The notes beneath the pieces are model-generated. The model had not been told where the DNA came from. It searched no databases and saw only the letters and a program-made list of their open reading frames with translations. This document shows, one piece after another, positions 1 to 9,819 of a stretch of 64,000 nucleotides of DNA (position 1 is the first letter of the stretch; each line of letters starts with the position of its first letter). The DNA lies in assembly GCA_043747835.1 (NCBI GenBank), contig JAYTOK010000025.1, forward strand, positions 62,001-126,000, in the 5' to 3' direction. The translations under genes were made by a program, and so were the position numbers. The DNA comes from CADEED01 sp043747835 (GTDB lineage: Bacteria > Pseudomonadota > Gammaproteobacteria > Steroidobacterales > Steroidobacteraceae).

Positions 1-277
1 GGCATTCCGGCGTGTAGAGCGGGATCACGTGGTCGCCCTTCTTGAGCGTCGTAACGCCGGGGCCGACCTCGACGACGATGCCTGCGCCTTCGTGGCCGAA
101 GATGACGGGAAACAGGCCCTCGGGATCGCCGCCCGAGCGCGTGAACTCATCCGTGTGACAAACGCCGGAGGCCTTGATTTCGACGACGACTTCGCCCGTC
201 TTGGGGCCCGCGAGATCGACCGTCGTGACTTCGAGTGGTTGGCCGGCCTTCCAGGCGACGGCTGCGCGCGTCTTCAT
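1..277 (-). CDS. S-(hydroxymethyl)glutathione / class III alcohol dehydrogenase, N-terminal part
   Basis: This gene is cut by the left window edge; its start ATG is at 277. The 92 visible residues begin MKTRAAVAWKAGQPLEV and contain the zinc-alcohol-dehydrogenase signature GVCHTDEF followed by FGHEGAGIVVEVG, which carry the Cys and His-Glu of the catalytic zinc site, then GDHVIPLYTPEC leading into the structural zinc site. This N-terminus is characteristic of glutathione-dependent formaldehyde dehydrogenases (FrmA/AdhC type), which oxidise S-hydroxymethylglutathione with NAD+ in the cytoplasm. The C-terminal two thirds are outside the window, so the class III assignment rests on the N-terminus only. 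The 141 bp up to the next gene (419, + strand) should hold divergent promoters, but I see no clear site there. Confidence 0.85.
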   Translation of the reverse strand, partial: MKTRAAVAWKAGQPLEVTTVDLAGPKTGEVVVEIKASGVCHTDEFTRSGGDPEGLFPVIFGHEGAGIVVEVGPGVTTLKKGDHVIPLYTPEC

Positions 278-418
278 TGCTGTTCCGCTCTCTGTCACCG
301 TGAGCGGCAGAGTCTACCCTCTATCAGAGCCCCCGCCACGAAGGAAACTTCGGCGCTGCGACAGCAGCGCGACATGCGACACTCGAAGACGCACGATGTC
401 GTTCACGAGGGATGCGCA

Positions 419-1909
419 ATGAAACGCCGAACTTTTCTCGTTGGCTCAGCTACCGCTGCGCTGTGCCAGCAACTGTTGCGCGACCGCGCTTGGGCTTCGA
501 TACCGCTTCCCGACACGATGACTGCAACGCGCCTCGATGGCAGCACGGTCCTCCTCAATCGCGCCACGGTTGCAGACCTGCGCGATGGATTGCGAGGCCC
601 GTTGCTCTTCCGAGGCGAACCCGGATACGACGAGGCACGCAGAGTCTGGAACGCTTCGATCGACCGTCGCCCGGCACTCATTGCGCGCTGCACCGGCGCA
701 GCCGATGTCTCCCGAGCGCTCCAGTTCGCAAGTGCCCATCGCCTGCTGGTGGCCGTGCGCGGTGGCGGGCATAGCGCATCCGGGGCTTCCGTCTGCGAAG
801 GCGGACTCATGCTCGATCTGTCGCTGATGCAGAGTGTTCGCGTCGACCCGCAGCGCGCAACGGCACGCGTCGAACCCGGAGTGTTGTTGGGCGCGGTGGA
901 TCGAGAGACGCTTTCCTTCGGTCTCGTAACGACCACGGGAATGGTTTCGCATACGGGCGCAGCCGGTCTGACGCTGGGCGGCGGATGCGGGCGACTGGCG
1001 CGGCGCTTCGGTCTCGCCGTCGACAATGTGACGGCCGTGGACATCGTCTCGCCCGATGGAGTCCTGCGCGCCGCGAGCGCTGGCGAGAATTCCGATCTCC
1101 ATTGGGCCGTGCGCGGTGGCAGTGGCAATTTTGGCGTCGTCACTTCCTTCGAATATCGCCTGCATCCGTTCGAGCCGCTGGTTTTCGGAGGAACTATCCA
1201 GTTCGCGTACAAGGACGCCCGGGATGTCCTGCGATTTTTCGCCGAGTTCGTCGCCGACGCGCCCGATTCGCTGTGGGCCACCGTCAACCTGGGCGATACG
1301 GAATCGAAGAATCGCGACCTGACTATCGACATCTGCTTCAGCGGAGATGCGGCGGCGGGCGAAAAACTCCTGAAGCCTCTGCGCCGCTTTCGAAAGCCGT
1401 TGCGGGACGAGATAGGGCTGGTGGATTACCGGAAATTGCAGACGAGTCTCGACGTCGAAGGACGTCACGGTCTTCTCCGCTACCAGACATCAGGCTACCT
1501 GCTGCGCCTCGAGAATAGCTTGATCGACGCCGTGCTCGCCCAGTTCGAAGACACCGAAGCGATGCCGCTTCGCGTGCTCATCATGTCGTGGGGTGGCGGT
1601 CAGATCGCGCGTATCCCACGCGAGACCACGGCGTATTGGCATCGCGACGTGCGCTGGAACGTCAATGTGGCCGCGAGCTGGACGGATCCTGCGGAAAACG
1701 ATTCTCGAAAGCAAAGAGTGCGCACCGCCTGGTCGGCCCTCGAGCCCATGACGCACGGCTTCTATGCGAACTCGATCACCGGCCGCGGCGCGGATGCGAT
1801 GCGTGGCACCTATGGCGCCAATTACGATCGCTTGGCGCGCATCAAGCGGATCTATGATCCTAACAACCAGCTGAGAATGAACGCCAACGTGCTGCCTGCG
1901 AGCTCGTGA
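419..1909 (+). CDS. Tat-exported FAD-binding oxidoreductase (BBE/PCMH family)
   Basis: A 496-residue secreted flavoprotein of the berberine-bridge-enzyme-like family, which oxidises alcohols, sugars or phenolics with O2. The N-terminus MKRRTFLVGSATAALC is a Tat signal (RRTFLVG). The FAD-binding PCMH domain follows: VRGGGHSASG near residue 118 supplies the His for covalent 8-alpha flavin attachment, and GLTLGGGCGRLARRFGL is the second FAD loop. The Cys used by bicovalent relatives is not evident, because the loop reads GMVSHTGAAG. The C-terminal BBE domain ends with a YGANYDRLARIKRIYDPNNQ motif, typical of the family. The frame is open upstream to base 29, but this ATG is chosen because it places the Tat signal at the N-terminus. 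It converges on edd with a 13-bp gap. The substrate cannot be told. Confidence 0.85.
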   Translation: MKRRTFLVGSATAALCQQLLRDRAWASIPLPDTMTATRLDGSTVLLNRATVADLRDGLRGPLLFRGEPGYDEARRVWNASIDRRPALIARCTGAADVSRALQFASAHRLLVAVRGGGHSASGASVCEGGLMLDLSLMQSVRVDPQRATARVEPGVLLGAVDRETLSFGLVTTTGMVSHTGAAGLTLGGGCGRLARRFGLAVDNVTAVDIVSPDGVLRAASAGENSDLHWAVRGGSGNFGVVTSFEYRLHPFEPLVFGGTIQFAYKDARDVLRFFAEFVADAPDSLWATVNLGDTESKNRDLTIDICFSGDAAAGEKLLKPLRRFRKPLRDEIGLVDYRKLQTSLDVEGRHGLLRYQTSGYLLRLENSLIDAVLAQFEDTEAMPLRVLIMSWGGGQIARIPRETTAYWHRDVRWNVNVAASWTDPAENDSRKQRVRTAWSALEPMTHGFYANSITGRGADAMRGTYGANYDRLARIKRIYDPNNQLRMNANVLPASS

Positions 1910-1922
1910 GCTTCCGCGCTGA

Positions 1923-3737
1923 CTAAAGGATCGACGCGCCCTCGTCCGCCGCCGTCGCGCCTTCGCGCAACCGCGTGAACAGCTCGCGGCCCACGCCATA
2001 CGCGGCATCCAGCGACGGCTTCACCGGTTCGCGCGACTGCAACGTCGCCGCATCGACTTGCGCTTCGAGCACCCCCGCCCTGGCATCCAGCCGGATAATG
2101 TCGCCGTCACGCAGCCGCGCGATGGGACCATCCGACGCCGCCTCCGGCGTCAGGTGAATCGCAGCGGGCACCTTGCCCGACGCGCCCGACATGCGGCCGT
2201 CCGTGACGATCGCGACGTGCCGCCCCTTGGCTAACAACCCCGACAGCGCTGGGATCAGCTTGTGCAGCTCTGGCATTCCATTCGCGCGCGGACCCTGCCC
2301 GCGCACGACCGCGATGAAATCGCCGTCGATGCCTGCCTTGAGCGCGGCCGCCAGCGCTTCCTGGCTCTCGAACACGCGCGCGGGCGCCGTGATCTCCCAG
2401 TACTTCGGATCGACGGCGCTCGTCTTGATGACGGAGCGGCCGAGATTGCCGCGCAGCAGCTTCAAGCCACCGTCGGCGCTGAACGGATTCGACGCCGGGC
2501 GCAGAATCTTCTCGTCGGCGGACTTCGCGGGCGCATCGCGCCACACGAGTTTGTTGTCGATCAGGAACGGATCGCGTGCGTAAGCGCCGAGCCCGGCCCC
2601 CCAGACAGTCATCGCATTCGCGTGCGCGAGTCCGGCGTCGATCAGCTCGCGCGTCACGAAGCTCATGCCGCCCGCGGCATGGAACTGGTTCACGTCGGCC
2701 TCGCCGTTCGGATAAACACGCGCGAGCAGCGGCGTCACGCGCGAGATATCCGACATGTCGTCCCAGGTGACCGTGAGCCCGCAGGCGCGCGCCATCGCGA
2801 CGAGGTGGATCACGTGGTTGGTCGAGCCGCCGGTGGCCATCAACCCGACGATCGCGTTGACGAACGAGCGTTCGTCGATGACCTCGACCCACGGTAGATA
2901 GTCCGGACCCAACGCCGTCGTCTGCGCGACGCGCTGCGTGGCGGCGACGGTGAGCGCGTGGCGCAGCGGCGTGTTCGGCGCGACGAACGCGGCGCCGGGC
3001 ACGTGCAGACCCATGAGCTCCATCAACATCTGGTTCGAATTGGCCGTTCCGTAGAACGTGCAGGTGCCGGCGTCGTGATACGAGCCCATCTCGGTGGCGA
3101 GCAATTCCTCGCGCGTCGCGAGGCCTTCCGCATAACGCTGGCGAACCTCGGCCTTCTGCTTGTTGGCGATGTTGCCGGTCGGCATCGGGCCGCCGGGCAC
3201 GAAGATGATCGGCAACTGGCCGAACGCCGCGGCGCCGATGAACAGGCCGGGCACGATCTTGTCGCAGATGCCTAACAACAAGGCCGAGTCGAACGCTTCG
3301 TGCGACAACGCCACGGCGGTCGCGAGCGCGATCACGTCGCGACTGAACATCGACAGTTCCATTCCCGCGCGGCCCTGCGTGACGCCGTCGCACATCGCAG
3401 GCACGCCGCCCGCGACCTGCGCCGTGGCGCCGGCCATCCGCGCCGCGGCTCGGATCACCTCGGGATACGGTTCGTACGGCCGGTGCGCCGACAGCATGTC
3501 GTTGTACGACGTGACGATGCCGATGTTGGGGATGACCGACTGCTGGAGCTTCGCCTTGTCCTCGCCCGAGGCGGCCATGACGTGCGCGAGGTTCGCGCAG
3601 GCGAGCTTGCCGCGCGCGGGCTCGACGAGTTTTCGTTTGCGGGTGCGCTCGAGATAGTCGCCGCGCGCGGCGGCCGAGCGGCCCCCGATGCGTTCGGTGA
3701 CTTCGGCGATCGTCGGATTCAACGCGGGGACGTTCAT
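1923..3737 (-). CDS. edd: Phosphogluconate dehydratase (Entner-Doudoroff)
   Basis: A 604-residue enzyme that dehydrates 6-phosphogluconate to 2-keto-3-deoxy-6-phosphogluconate, the committed ED step. It belongs to the IlvD/Edd family and full length is as expected. The three [4Fe-4S] cysteines are visible: MCDGVTQG (about Cys116), GICDKIVPG (about Cys158) and AGTCTFYGTANSNQ (about Cys226). The C-terminal swivelling domain has VTDGRMSGASGKVPAAIH. It is the last gene of the operon glk-zwf-edd: the zwf stop lies one base before this ATG. No KDPG aldolase (eda) and no 6-phosphogluconolactonase (pgl) gene follow or intervene, so those steps must be encoded elsewhere. Confidence 0.95.
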   Translation of the reverse strand: MNVPALNPTIAEVTERIGGRSAAARGDYLERTRKRKLVEPARGKLACANLAHVMAASGEDKAKLQQSVIPNIGIVTSYNDMLSAHRPYEPYPEVIRAAARMAGATAQVAGGVPAMCDGVTQGRAGMELSMFSRDVIALATAVALSHEAFDSALLLGICDKIVPGLFIGAAAFGQLPIIFVPGGPMPTGNIANKQKAEVRQRYAEGLATREELLATEMGSYHDAGTCTFYGTANSNQMLMELMGLHVPGAAFVAPNTPLRHALTVAATQRVAQTTALGPDYLPWVEVIDERSFVNAIVGLMATGGSTNHVIHLVAMARACGLTVTWDDMSDISRVTPLLARVYPNGEADVNQFHAAGGMSFVTRELIDAGLAHANAMTVWGAGLGAYARDPFLIDNKLVWRDAPAKSADEKILRPASNPFSADGGLKLLRGNLGRSVIKTSAVDPKYWEITAPARVFESQEALAAALKAGIDGDFIAVVRGQGPRANGMPELHKLIPALSGLLAKGRHVAIVTDGRMSGASGKVPAAIHLTPEAASDGPIARLRDGDIIRLDARAGVLEAQVDAATLQSREPVKPSLDAAYGVGRELFTRLREGATAADEGASIL

Positions 3738-3738
3738 G

Positions 3739-5210
<1,472 letters not shown>

Positions 5211-5214
<4 letters not shown>

Positions 5215-6245
5215 GAGTTTCGCAGGAGCCGCGCCGCACCGAGCAGCTCGACGTGCGGATGGGAAATCGTTTCCAGGGGCACGCCACGCATCGCGGCGGC
5301 GAAGCGCCCCTTGTTCTCGAAGCCGCTGCGGACGCGGCGCTCGAGCATGGACCGGTCGAAGTGCTGGAGCATCGCGCCGGAGAGCAGCACACCGTGCCAG
5401 GCGCCGAGCGTGAGCGCGAGATCGCCCGCGAACGAGCCCAAGAATTCACAGAAGAGGCCGACAGCTTCGACGCACGTCGCATCGCTGCCCGCGGACGCGC
5501 GCATGGTGATCTCGGCGGCGGTGAGTTCGGGCACCTGCCGGCCTTCGGCTGCGGCAAGCGCCTGATAGACGTTCGTGAGCCCGGCGCCCGAGAGAACGCG
5601 CTCGGCGGACACGCGGCCGAACTTGCCCGTCAGCCAGCGCAGCAGCTCGATGGATCGCTCGCTGGTCGGCGCGAAGCTCGCATGGCCGCCCTCCGTCGCG
5701 AGCACGGTGAAGCCCGCAGGACTTGCGACGACACCGCCCACCCCCAAGCCAGTGCCGACGCCGACGATCGCACAGACGCCGCGCCGCAGCGGCAGGTCGA
5801 TGCGCGCGGCGCCGATCGGCCTCAGGTCCGCGGCATGCAAAGCGCCGACGGCATGGCCGACCGCTTCGAAATCGTTGATGACGTGCAGGTCTTTGAAGTG
5901 CTGCGCTTCGCTGAGCGCGCGCGGCGAGAACGACCATGCGCTGTTCGTGAGCTGCACGAGGTCTGGATCGACGCGTCCGGCGACCGCGACCGCGGCGCGG
6001 TCGAGCGCAATCGGCACGCCGGGAGTTCCGGCGCGGTAATGCTGCGCTGCATGGGAGATCGAGTCATGGGCGCGGACGGCGAAGCGCCGGACGCAGTGGA
6101 CACGAACGGAATGAGGATCGTCGCCGCCGACGGCGACTCCGAAGCGGACATGCGTGCCGCCGACGTCGGCCACGAGGCCCAACACCGCGGACGCGTCGAA
6201 ACGCTCGCCATCCTGTGATTCCGCGCCGGAAAGCGCTGATTTCAC
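5211..6245 (-). CDS. glk: Glucokinase (E. coli Glk family)
   Basis: ATP-dependent kinase for free glucose, first gene of glk-zwf-edd. The phosphate-1 motif ADVGGTHVRFG sits about 25 residues from the chosen start; VAVAGRVDPDLVQLTNSAWSF and GVGTGLGVGGV are typical of PF02685 glucokinases rather than ROK kinases. The frame stays open further upstream, but a GTG at 6245 is preferred because AAGGGG lies about 9 bases before it and gives a 344-residue product of normal family length; a second in-frame GTG is at 6251. The stop overlaps zwf. The upstream palindrome at 6289-6300 is a likely operator. Confidence 0.9.
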
Positions 6246-6288
6246 TGACACAAACCCCTTCGGAAAGCAGCGAAGACTGCTGAATAAA

Positions 6289-6300
6289 GACAGCGCTGTC
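6289..6300. promoter_or_regulatory. LacI-type operator candidate, perfect 12-bp palindrome
   Basis: GACAGCGCTGTC is a perfect even palindrome with a central CG, the layout usual for LacI-family operators. It lies 44 bp upstream of the glk GTG and is matched by two related sites at 6386-6397 and 6399-6410. Assignment to the adjacent LacI-family regulator (6442-7458) is inferred from proximity. Confidence 0.6.
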
Positions 6301-6385
6301 AATTGCGGCTTTTTGGAGCCGCCGGCAATATTCGTGGGCAATTAACGTAAACGTGGCGCGCGGATTGCAGATATTGACCCAGATT

Positions 6386-6410
6386 GACAACGCTGTCTGA
6401 CAGCGCAGAC
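6386..6410. promoter_or_regulatory. Tandem LacI-type operator candidates upstream of the regulator gene
   Basis: Two further copies of the 12-bp site are separated by one base: GACAACGCTGTC (6386-6397, one difference from the palindrome at 6289) and GACAGCGCAGAC (6399-6410, two differences). They lie 32-56 bp before the regulator's ATG, where they could serve autoregulation and, with the 6289 site about 95 bp away, repression by looping. Confidence 0.55.
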
Positions 6411-6441
6411 AATTTTGCGTCACTACAGGGGGTGTAGGGTT

Positions 6442-7458
6442 ATGAGCCGCATTACGATTCATGATGTGTCGAAGGCTGCGGGCGTCTCGATCAAGACGGT
6501 TTCGCGTGTCCTGAATAGCGAGCCCAACGTGCGCAGCGAGACTCGCGCACGGGTGCTCAAACTGGTCGAAGAGCTGAACTATCACCCGAGCCTGTCCGCT
6601 CGCAGCCTCGCGGGGAGAAGCTCGAATCTGATCGGGCTCATCTACCAGAACCCGAGCGCTAACTACATGGTCGACCTGCAGAAGGGCGCGCTCGAGCGCT
6701 GCCACACGCGCGGTTACCGCCTGCTCGTGCATCCCTGCGAAGGGCGCGACATCTCGAGCGTGCGCGATCTCGCGGGCCTCGTGCTCGAATCGCACCTCGA
6801 CGGCGTCGTGCTCGCGCCGCCGCTCTCGGATTCGCGCGAAGTGCTCGCGGAGCTCGAGAAGCACCGCATCCGCTTCGTGCGCATCGCGCCCACGGTCGAC
6901 CTCGACGCGTATTCCTGCGTGTACATGAACGATGTCGCCGCCGCGCGCGAGATGACGGAATACCTCATCGCTCTCGGCCACGAACGAATCGGCTTCATCA
7001 ACGGCCCGACCGGCCACCCGGTCACCGAGCAGCGCTTCCTCGGGTACACGCTCGCGCTGCGCGCGCACGGCCTCGACGTCGATCCGCAGCTCATCGACCG
7101 CGGCGAGTTCACCTTCGAGTCCGGCCTCGCCGCCGCTCGCCGCCTGCTTTCGCGTGCCACACGCCCGACGGCGGTGTTCGCGAGCAACGACGACATGGCC
7201 GCCGGCACGATCATGGCCGCGCACGAGATGGGACTTTCGATCCCGAATCGCCTCTCGGTCGCCGGCTTCGACGACAGCTACGTCGCGCAGGTGATCTGGC
7301 CGCGTCTGACTACCGTGCACCAACCGACGTACGAGCTCGCGCACCAGGCGGCGGACATGCTGTTCCGCTCGCTGGGCGACGAGGAGCCGGCGAAGAGCGT
7401 CGAGATTCCTTACCGGATGGTGTGTCGCGAGTCGACGGGGCCGCGTCCGGCGAACTGA
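6442..7458 (+). CDS. LacI-family transcriptional regulator, probable ED/glucose operon repressor
   Basis: A 338-residue regulator. The N-terminal helix-turn-helix reads ITIHDVSKAAGVSIKTVSRV with the hinge LNYHPSLSARSLAG, followed by a periplasmic-binding-protein-like sensor domain (LIGLIYQNPSANYM... AVFASNDDMAAG... VAGFDDSYVA). The ATG at 6442 is preferred over one at 6415 because it begins the HTH directly and has a GGGGGTG stretch upstream. It is divergent from glk-zwf-edd, with three operator-like palindromes between, so it most likely controls that operon and itself. The sensed ligand is unknown. It ends one base before the convergent alpha-galactosidase gene. Confidence 0.9.
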   Translation: MSRITIHDVSKAAGVSIKTVSRVLNSEPNVRSETRARVLKLVEELNYHPSLSARSLAGRSSNLIGLIYQNPSANYMVDLQKGALERCHTRGYRLLVHPCEGRDISSVRDLAGLVLESHLDGVVLAPPLSDSREVLAELEKHRIRFVRIAPTVDLDAYSCVYMNDVAAAREMTEYLIALGHERIGFINGPTGHPVTEQRFLGYTLALRAHGLDVDPQLIDRGEFTFESGLAAARRLLSRATRPTAVFASNDDMAAGTIMAAHEMGLSIPNRLSVAGFDDSYVAQVIWPRLTTVHQPTYELAHQAADMLFRSLGDEEPAKSVEIPYRMVCRESTGPRPAN

Positions 7459-7459
7459 T

Positions 7460-8671
7460 TCACCGCGGCGTGAGTTTCAACACCAGGACATCGTGTCCTG
7501 GTAGTTCGGTTGCGAGCGCCTTGCGCGTCGTGCCTGCGACCGCGTCTCGCCACAGGTCGCGAATTGCGTAGCCGCGTGCCGGTCGCGCGAGCGTTCGCTT
7601 CGACAGTTCGTCGCTCACCGCCTGGGTGTTCCAGTCGAAGGCGATCTTGCGCGCGTCCTTGTTCCGGTTGAGGGCCATGAACGCCCAGGCGCCGTTCTCC
7701 AGCGGTTTGAACCAGAACTCGACGCCGTCGCGCGTGGAGTGACGAAAAGCCTGCACTCCCAGCGCATCCTGGTTGACCGCGATCACCAGTCGGTTGGTGA
7801 GGATTGCCGTCGTCGCCTTCGACATGGTGCGCAAATCATTTCCGGCGATCAGCGGCGAGGCGAGCATTGCCCAGACGGAAAAGTGCGCCCGATCTTCGTT
7901 GACCGACATTCCATTGCCGATTTCCAGCATGTCCATGTCGTTCCAGTGATCGGGGCCGGCGTGGACGCGCAAGCCCGCCTGCTTGTCGAGGATCTGCACG
8001 ACGCCCCAGGACTTGTACGTCCCGTGGTCGAACACGCAGTCGAAGCAGTTGTAGATGTCGCCCGTCGTGCGCCAGGAATGGCCGACGTCTTTTGCCCAAT
8101 CCCACGGCTGGTTGTCGCCCCACTCGCAGATTGAAAGCAGCACCGGCCTTCCGGCCTTTCGAAGCGCGTCGCGCATCGTGAGATACGCGCCTTCCGCTTT
8201 CAGACCGTTGGTATTGCACCAGTCGTACTTCAGATAGTCGACGCCCGACTCCGCGTAGGTCAGCGCATCCTGAAACTCGTAGCCGCGGCTCCCCGGCTTG
8301 CCGCCACAGGTTTTCCAGCCCGCATCCGAGTAGAGCCCGAGCTTCAGGCCCTTCGAGTGGACATAGTCGGCAAGCGCCTTCATCCCCGATGGGAAGTGTT
8401 CCTTGTTAGGCTGGATGAAACCGCGCGCATCCCGCTCCCCGTGCCAGCAGTCGTCGATGTTGATGTACTGATATCCGGCGGCCTGCATGCCGGTCGAGAC
8501 CATCGCGTCCGCGGTCTCTCGAATGAGCTTCTCGCTGACGTCGCAGCCGAACTTGTTCCAGCTGTTCCACCCGAGCTGCGGAGTTTTCGCAAGACCTTCG
8601 AACTTCTGCGCGAAGGCGAGCGGCGAGGACATCGCGATCGCGAGAATGAAGGCGAGCGTCAGTGAGCGCAT
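7460..8671 (-). CDS. Secreted GH27 alpha-galactosidase
   Basis: A 403-residue glycoside hydrolase family 27 enzyme with an N-terminal signal peptide ending near AFAQK. GH27 members remove terminal alpha-1,6-galactose, for example from galactomannan or raffinose-type sugars, with retention. The family start PQLGWNSWNKFGCDV is present; the nucleophile is Asp150 in DYLKYDWC, the acid/base is probably Asp205 in SWRTTGDIYN, and WNDMDMLEIGNG follows. A C-terminal beta-sandwich ends the protein. Its ATG lies inside the 3' end of the HEAT-repeat gene (13-bp overlap), so both are probably one transcript. It converges on the LacI-family gene. Confidence 0.93.
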   Translation of the reverse strand: MRSLTLAFILAIAMSSPLAFAQKFEGLAKTPQLGWNSWNKFGCDVSEKLIRETADAMVSTGMQAAGYQYINIDDCWHGERDARGFIQPNKEHFPSGMKALADYVHSKGLKLGLYSDAGWKTCGGKPGSRGYEFQDALTYAESGVDYLKYDWCNTNGLKAEGAYLTMRDALRKAGRPVLLSICEWGDNQPWDWAKDVGHSWRTTGDIYNCFDCVFDHGTYKSWGVVQILDKQAGLRVHAGPDHWNDMDMLEIGNGMSVNEDRAHFSVWAMLASPLIAGNDLRTMSKATTAILTNRLVIAVNQDALGVQAFRHSTRDGVEFWFKPLENGAWAFMALNRNKDARKIAFDWNTQAVSDELSKRTLARPARGYAIRDLWRDAVAGTTRKALATELPGHDVLVLKLTPR

Positions 8672-9756
8672 GAAAAGTCTCCCTCGTTGCTGGTTCTGTT
8701 GCCAGACATCGCGCCGCGCATCGCCGCCGCGATCAATTCTTCCTGCCGGTCATGTTCGATCGTATCGGCAATCTCTTCCTCGCTGCAGCCGGCGATTCTC
8801 CCAAGAATCGTTCTGGATGAAAACGCATGGCCAGGCACTTCCCAACGCGCCATCTCCACCAGAGGCGCGAGGGATTGTCGCCGCAGCAGTCGCAGGAGTT
8901 CCGGATCCCGTGAAGCCGTGAGCGATTCGACCGCCGCCGCGGACTTGTTGCGGTCCGTGAAGATCGGAGAACCGAGTAGTGAGACGAACGGCTCGTAAGG
9001 CACTTTCGGCACGCGCGTCGAATCCGTCGGAACTTTCTTGGTGAAGACCAGCAGCGCGCGCATCGCGTCGTTTCGGACATCCGATGACGGGTCGCGCATC
9101 GCTCGCACCAGGTCCGGCACGACGGCCTGCTTGTCGTCGACGTACCCCAGGATTTGCGCTGCCAGCGCTCGTTCCGCCGGGTCGGCACCTTCGCGCAACA
9201 CTTTGCGCAACACCGTCCGGTTTGTTCGCGCGAGCTCGACGAATCGCAGCTGCACACGTCTCGGCCCTTGAGCGTGGAAGAGAGAGTGTCCCGCTTCCGT
9301 GTCTTCTTCGAAGTCGCCCGCGGCCATCGCGGCAAAGAACGCGTCCATGAATTCGGCGCCGGCGGCCAAGACATCGGGCGGCAACCGGACCTTGCCTGCC
9401 GGTGGCTTGCCGAATCGCAACCCGCGCGCGCCGGTCTCTTCGATTCCGATGTAGACGATCAGCTCTCCGTTCGCGCAACACAATGGCCCACCTACATGCG
9501 GGCGCAACACGCCTGCAACCTCTGAGAGTTGCCGCTGGCTGCGAGCGAATGCCGCCCGCCATGCGTCGTCGTCGAGCGAGATCATGTCGCCCTCGCTGAA
9601 CGCGAGATGCGGCCGCAACTGCGCATCCGACAATTCACGGTTCCCGAAGAACTCGATGAACCCGATGCGCATGGGTTCCGCGAACGCCGACGCGACGAAC
9701 CCGCCGAGCGCCACCCAAAGAAGAAGCACGGACGCACGGCGCGAGCTCCGGATCAT
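8659..9756 (-). CDS. Secreted HEAT-repeat protein with a POTRA-like N-terminal segment
   Basis: A 365-residue protein of unknown function. A signal peptide (VLLLWVALGGFVASAFAEP) is followed by IGFIEFFGNRELSDAQLRPHL, which resembles the opening strand and helix of a POTRA domain. From about residue 170 onward there are helical repeats of HEAT type, such as GADPAERALAAQILGYVDDK and DPSSDVRNDAMRALLVF. It has a CC pair (GGPLCCANGE) near residue 92. It is upstream of, and overlaps by 13 bp, the GH27 alpha-galactosidase gene, which argues for a shared job at the cell envelope. A dyad site (9774-9798) lies just upstream. No enzyme motif is seen. Confidence 0.75.
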   Translation of the reverse strand: MIRSSRRASVLLLWVALGGFVASAFAEPMRIGFIEFFGNRELSDAQLRPHLAFSEGDMISLDDDAWRAAFARSQRQLSEVAGVLRPHVGGPLCCANGELIVYIGIEETGARGLRFGKPPAGKVRLPPDVLAAGAEFMDAFFAAMAAGDFEEDTEAGHSLFHAQGPRRVQLRFVELARTNRTVLRKVLREGADPAERALAAQILGYVDDKQAVVPDLVRAMRDPSSDVRNDAMRALLVFTKKVPTDSTRVPKVPYEPFVSLLGSPIFTDRNKSAAAVESLTASRDPELLRLLRRQSLAPLVEMARWEVPGHAFSSRTILGRIAGCSEEEIADTIEHDRQEELIAAAMRGAMSGNRTSNEGDFSCAH

Positions 9757-9773
9757 GTTCTGAACCTAACCGA

Positions 9774-9798
9774 GAATACGTATACTTGGTTTCATTAA
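9774..9798. promoter_or_regulatory. Imperfect dyad operator candidate (glycan regulon), site 1
   Basis: This 25-bp element ends in GGTTTCATTAA on the + strand and matches the site at 17844-17868 at 20 of 25 positions. It sits in the 63-bp divergent gap between the HEAT/alpha-galactosidase operon (-) and halogenase 1 (+), so it could act on both. Related sites are at 23084-23110 and 33423-33449. Confidence 0.5.
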
Positions 9799-9819
9799 TC
9801 CATCATAACGGCAAAAGCG

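Noticed and set aside
29..418. Upstream extension of the FAD oxidase frame
   Set aside because: It overlaps the alcohol dehydrogenase on the other strand and would bury the Tat signal inside the protein.
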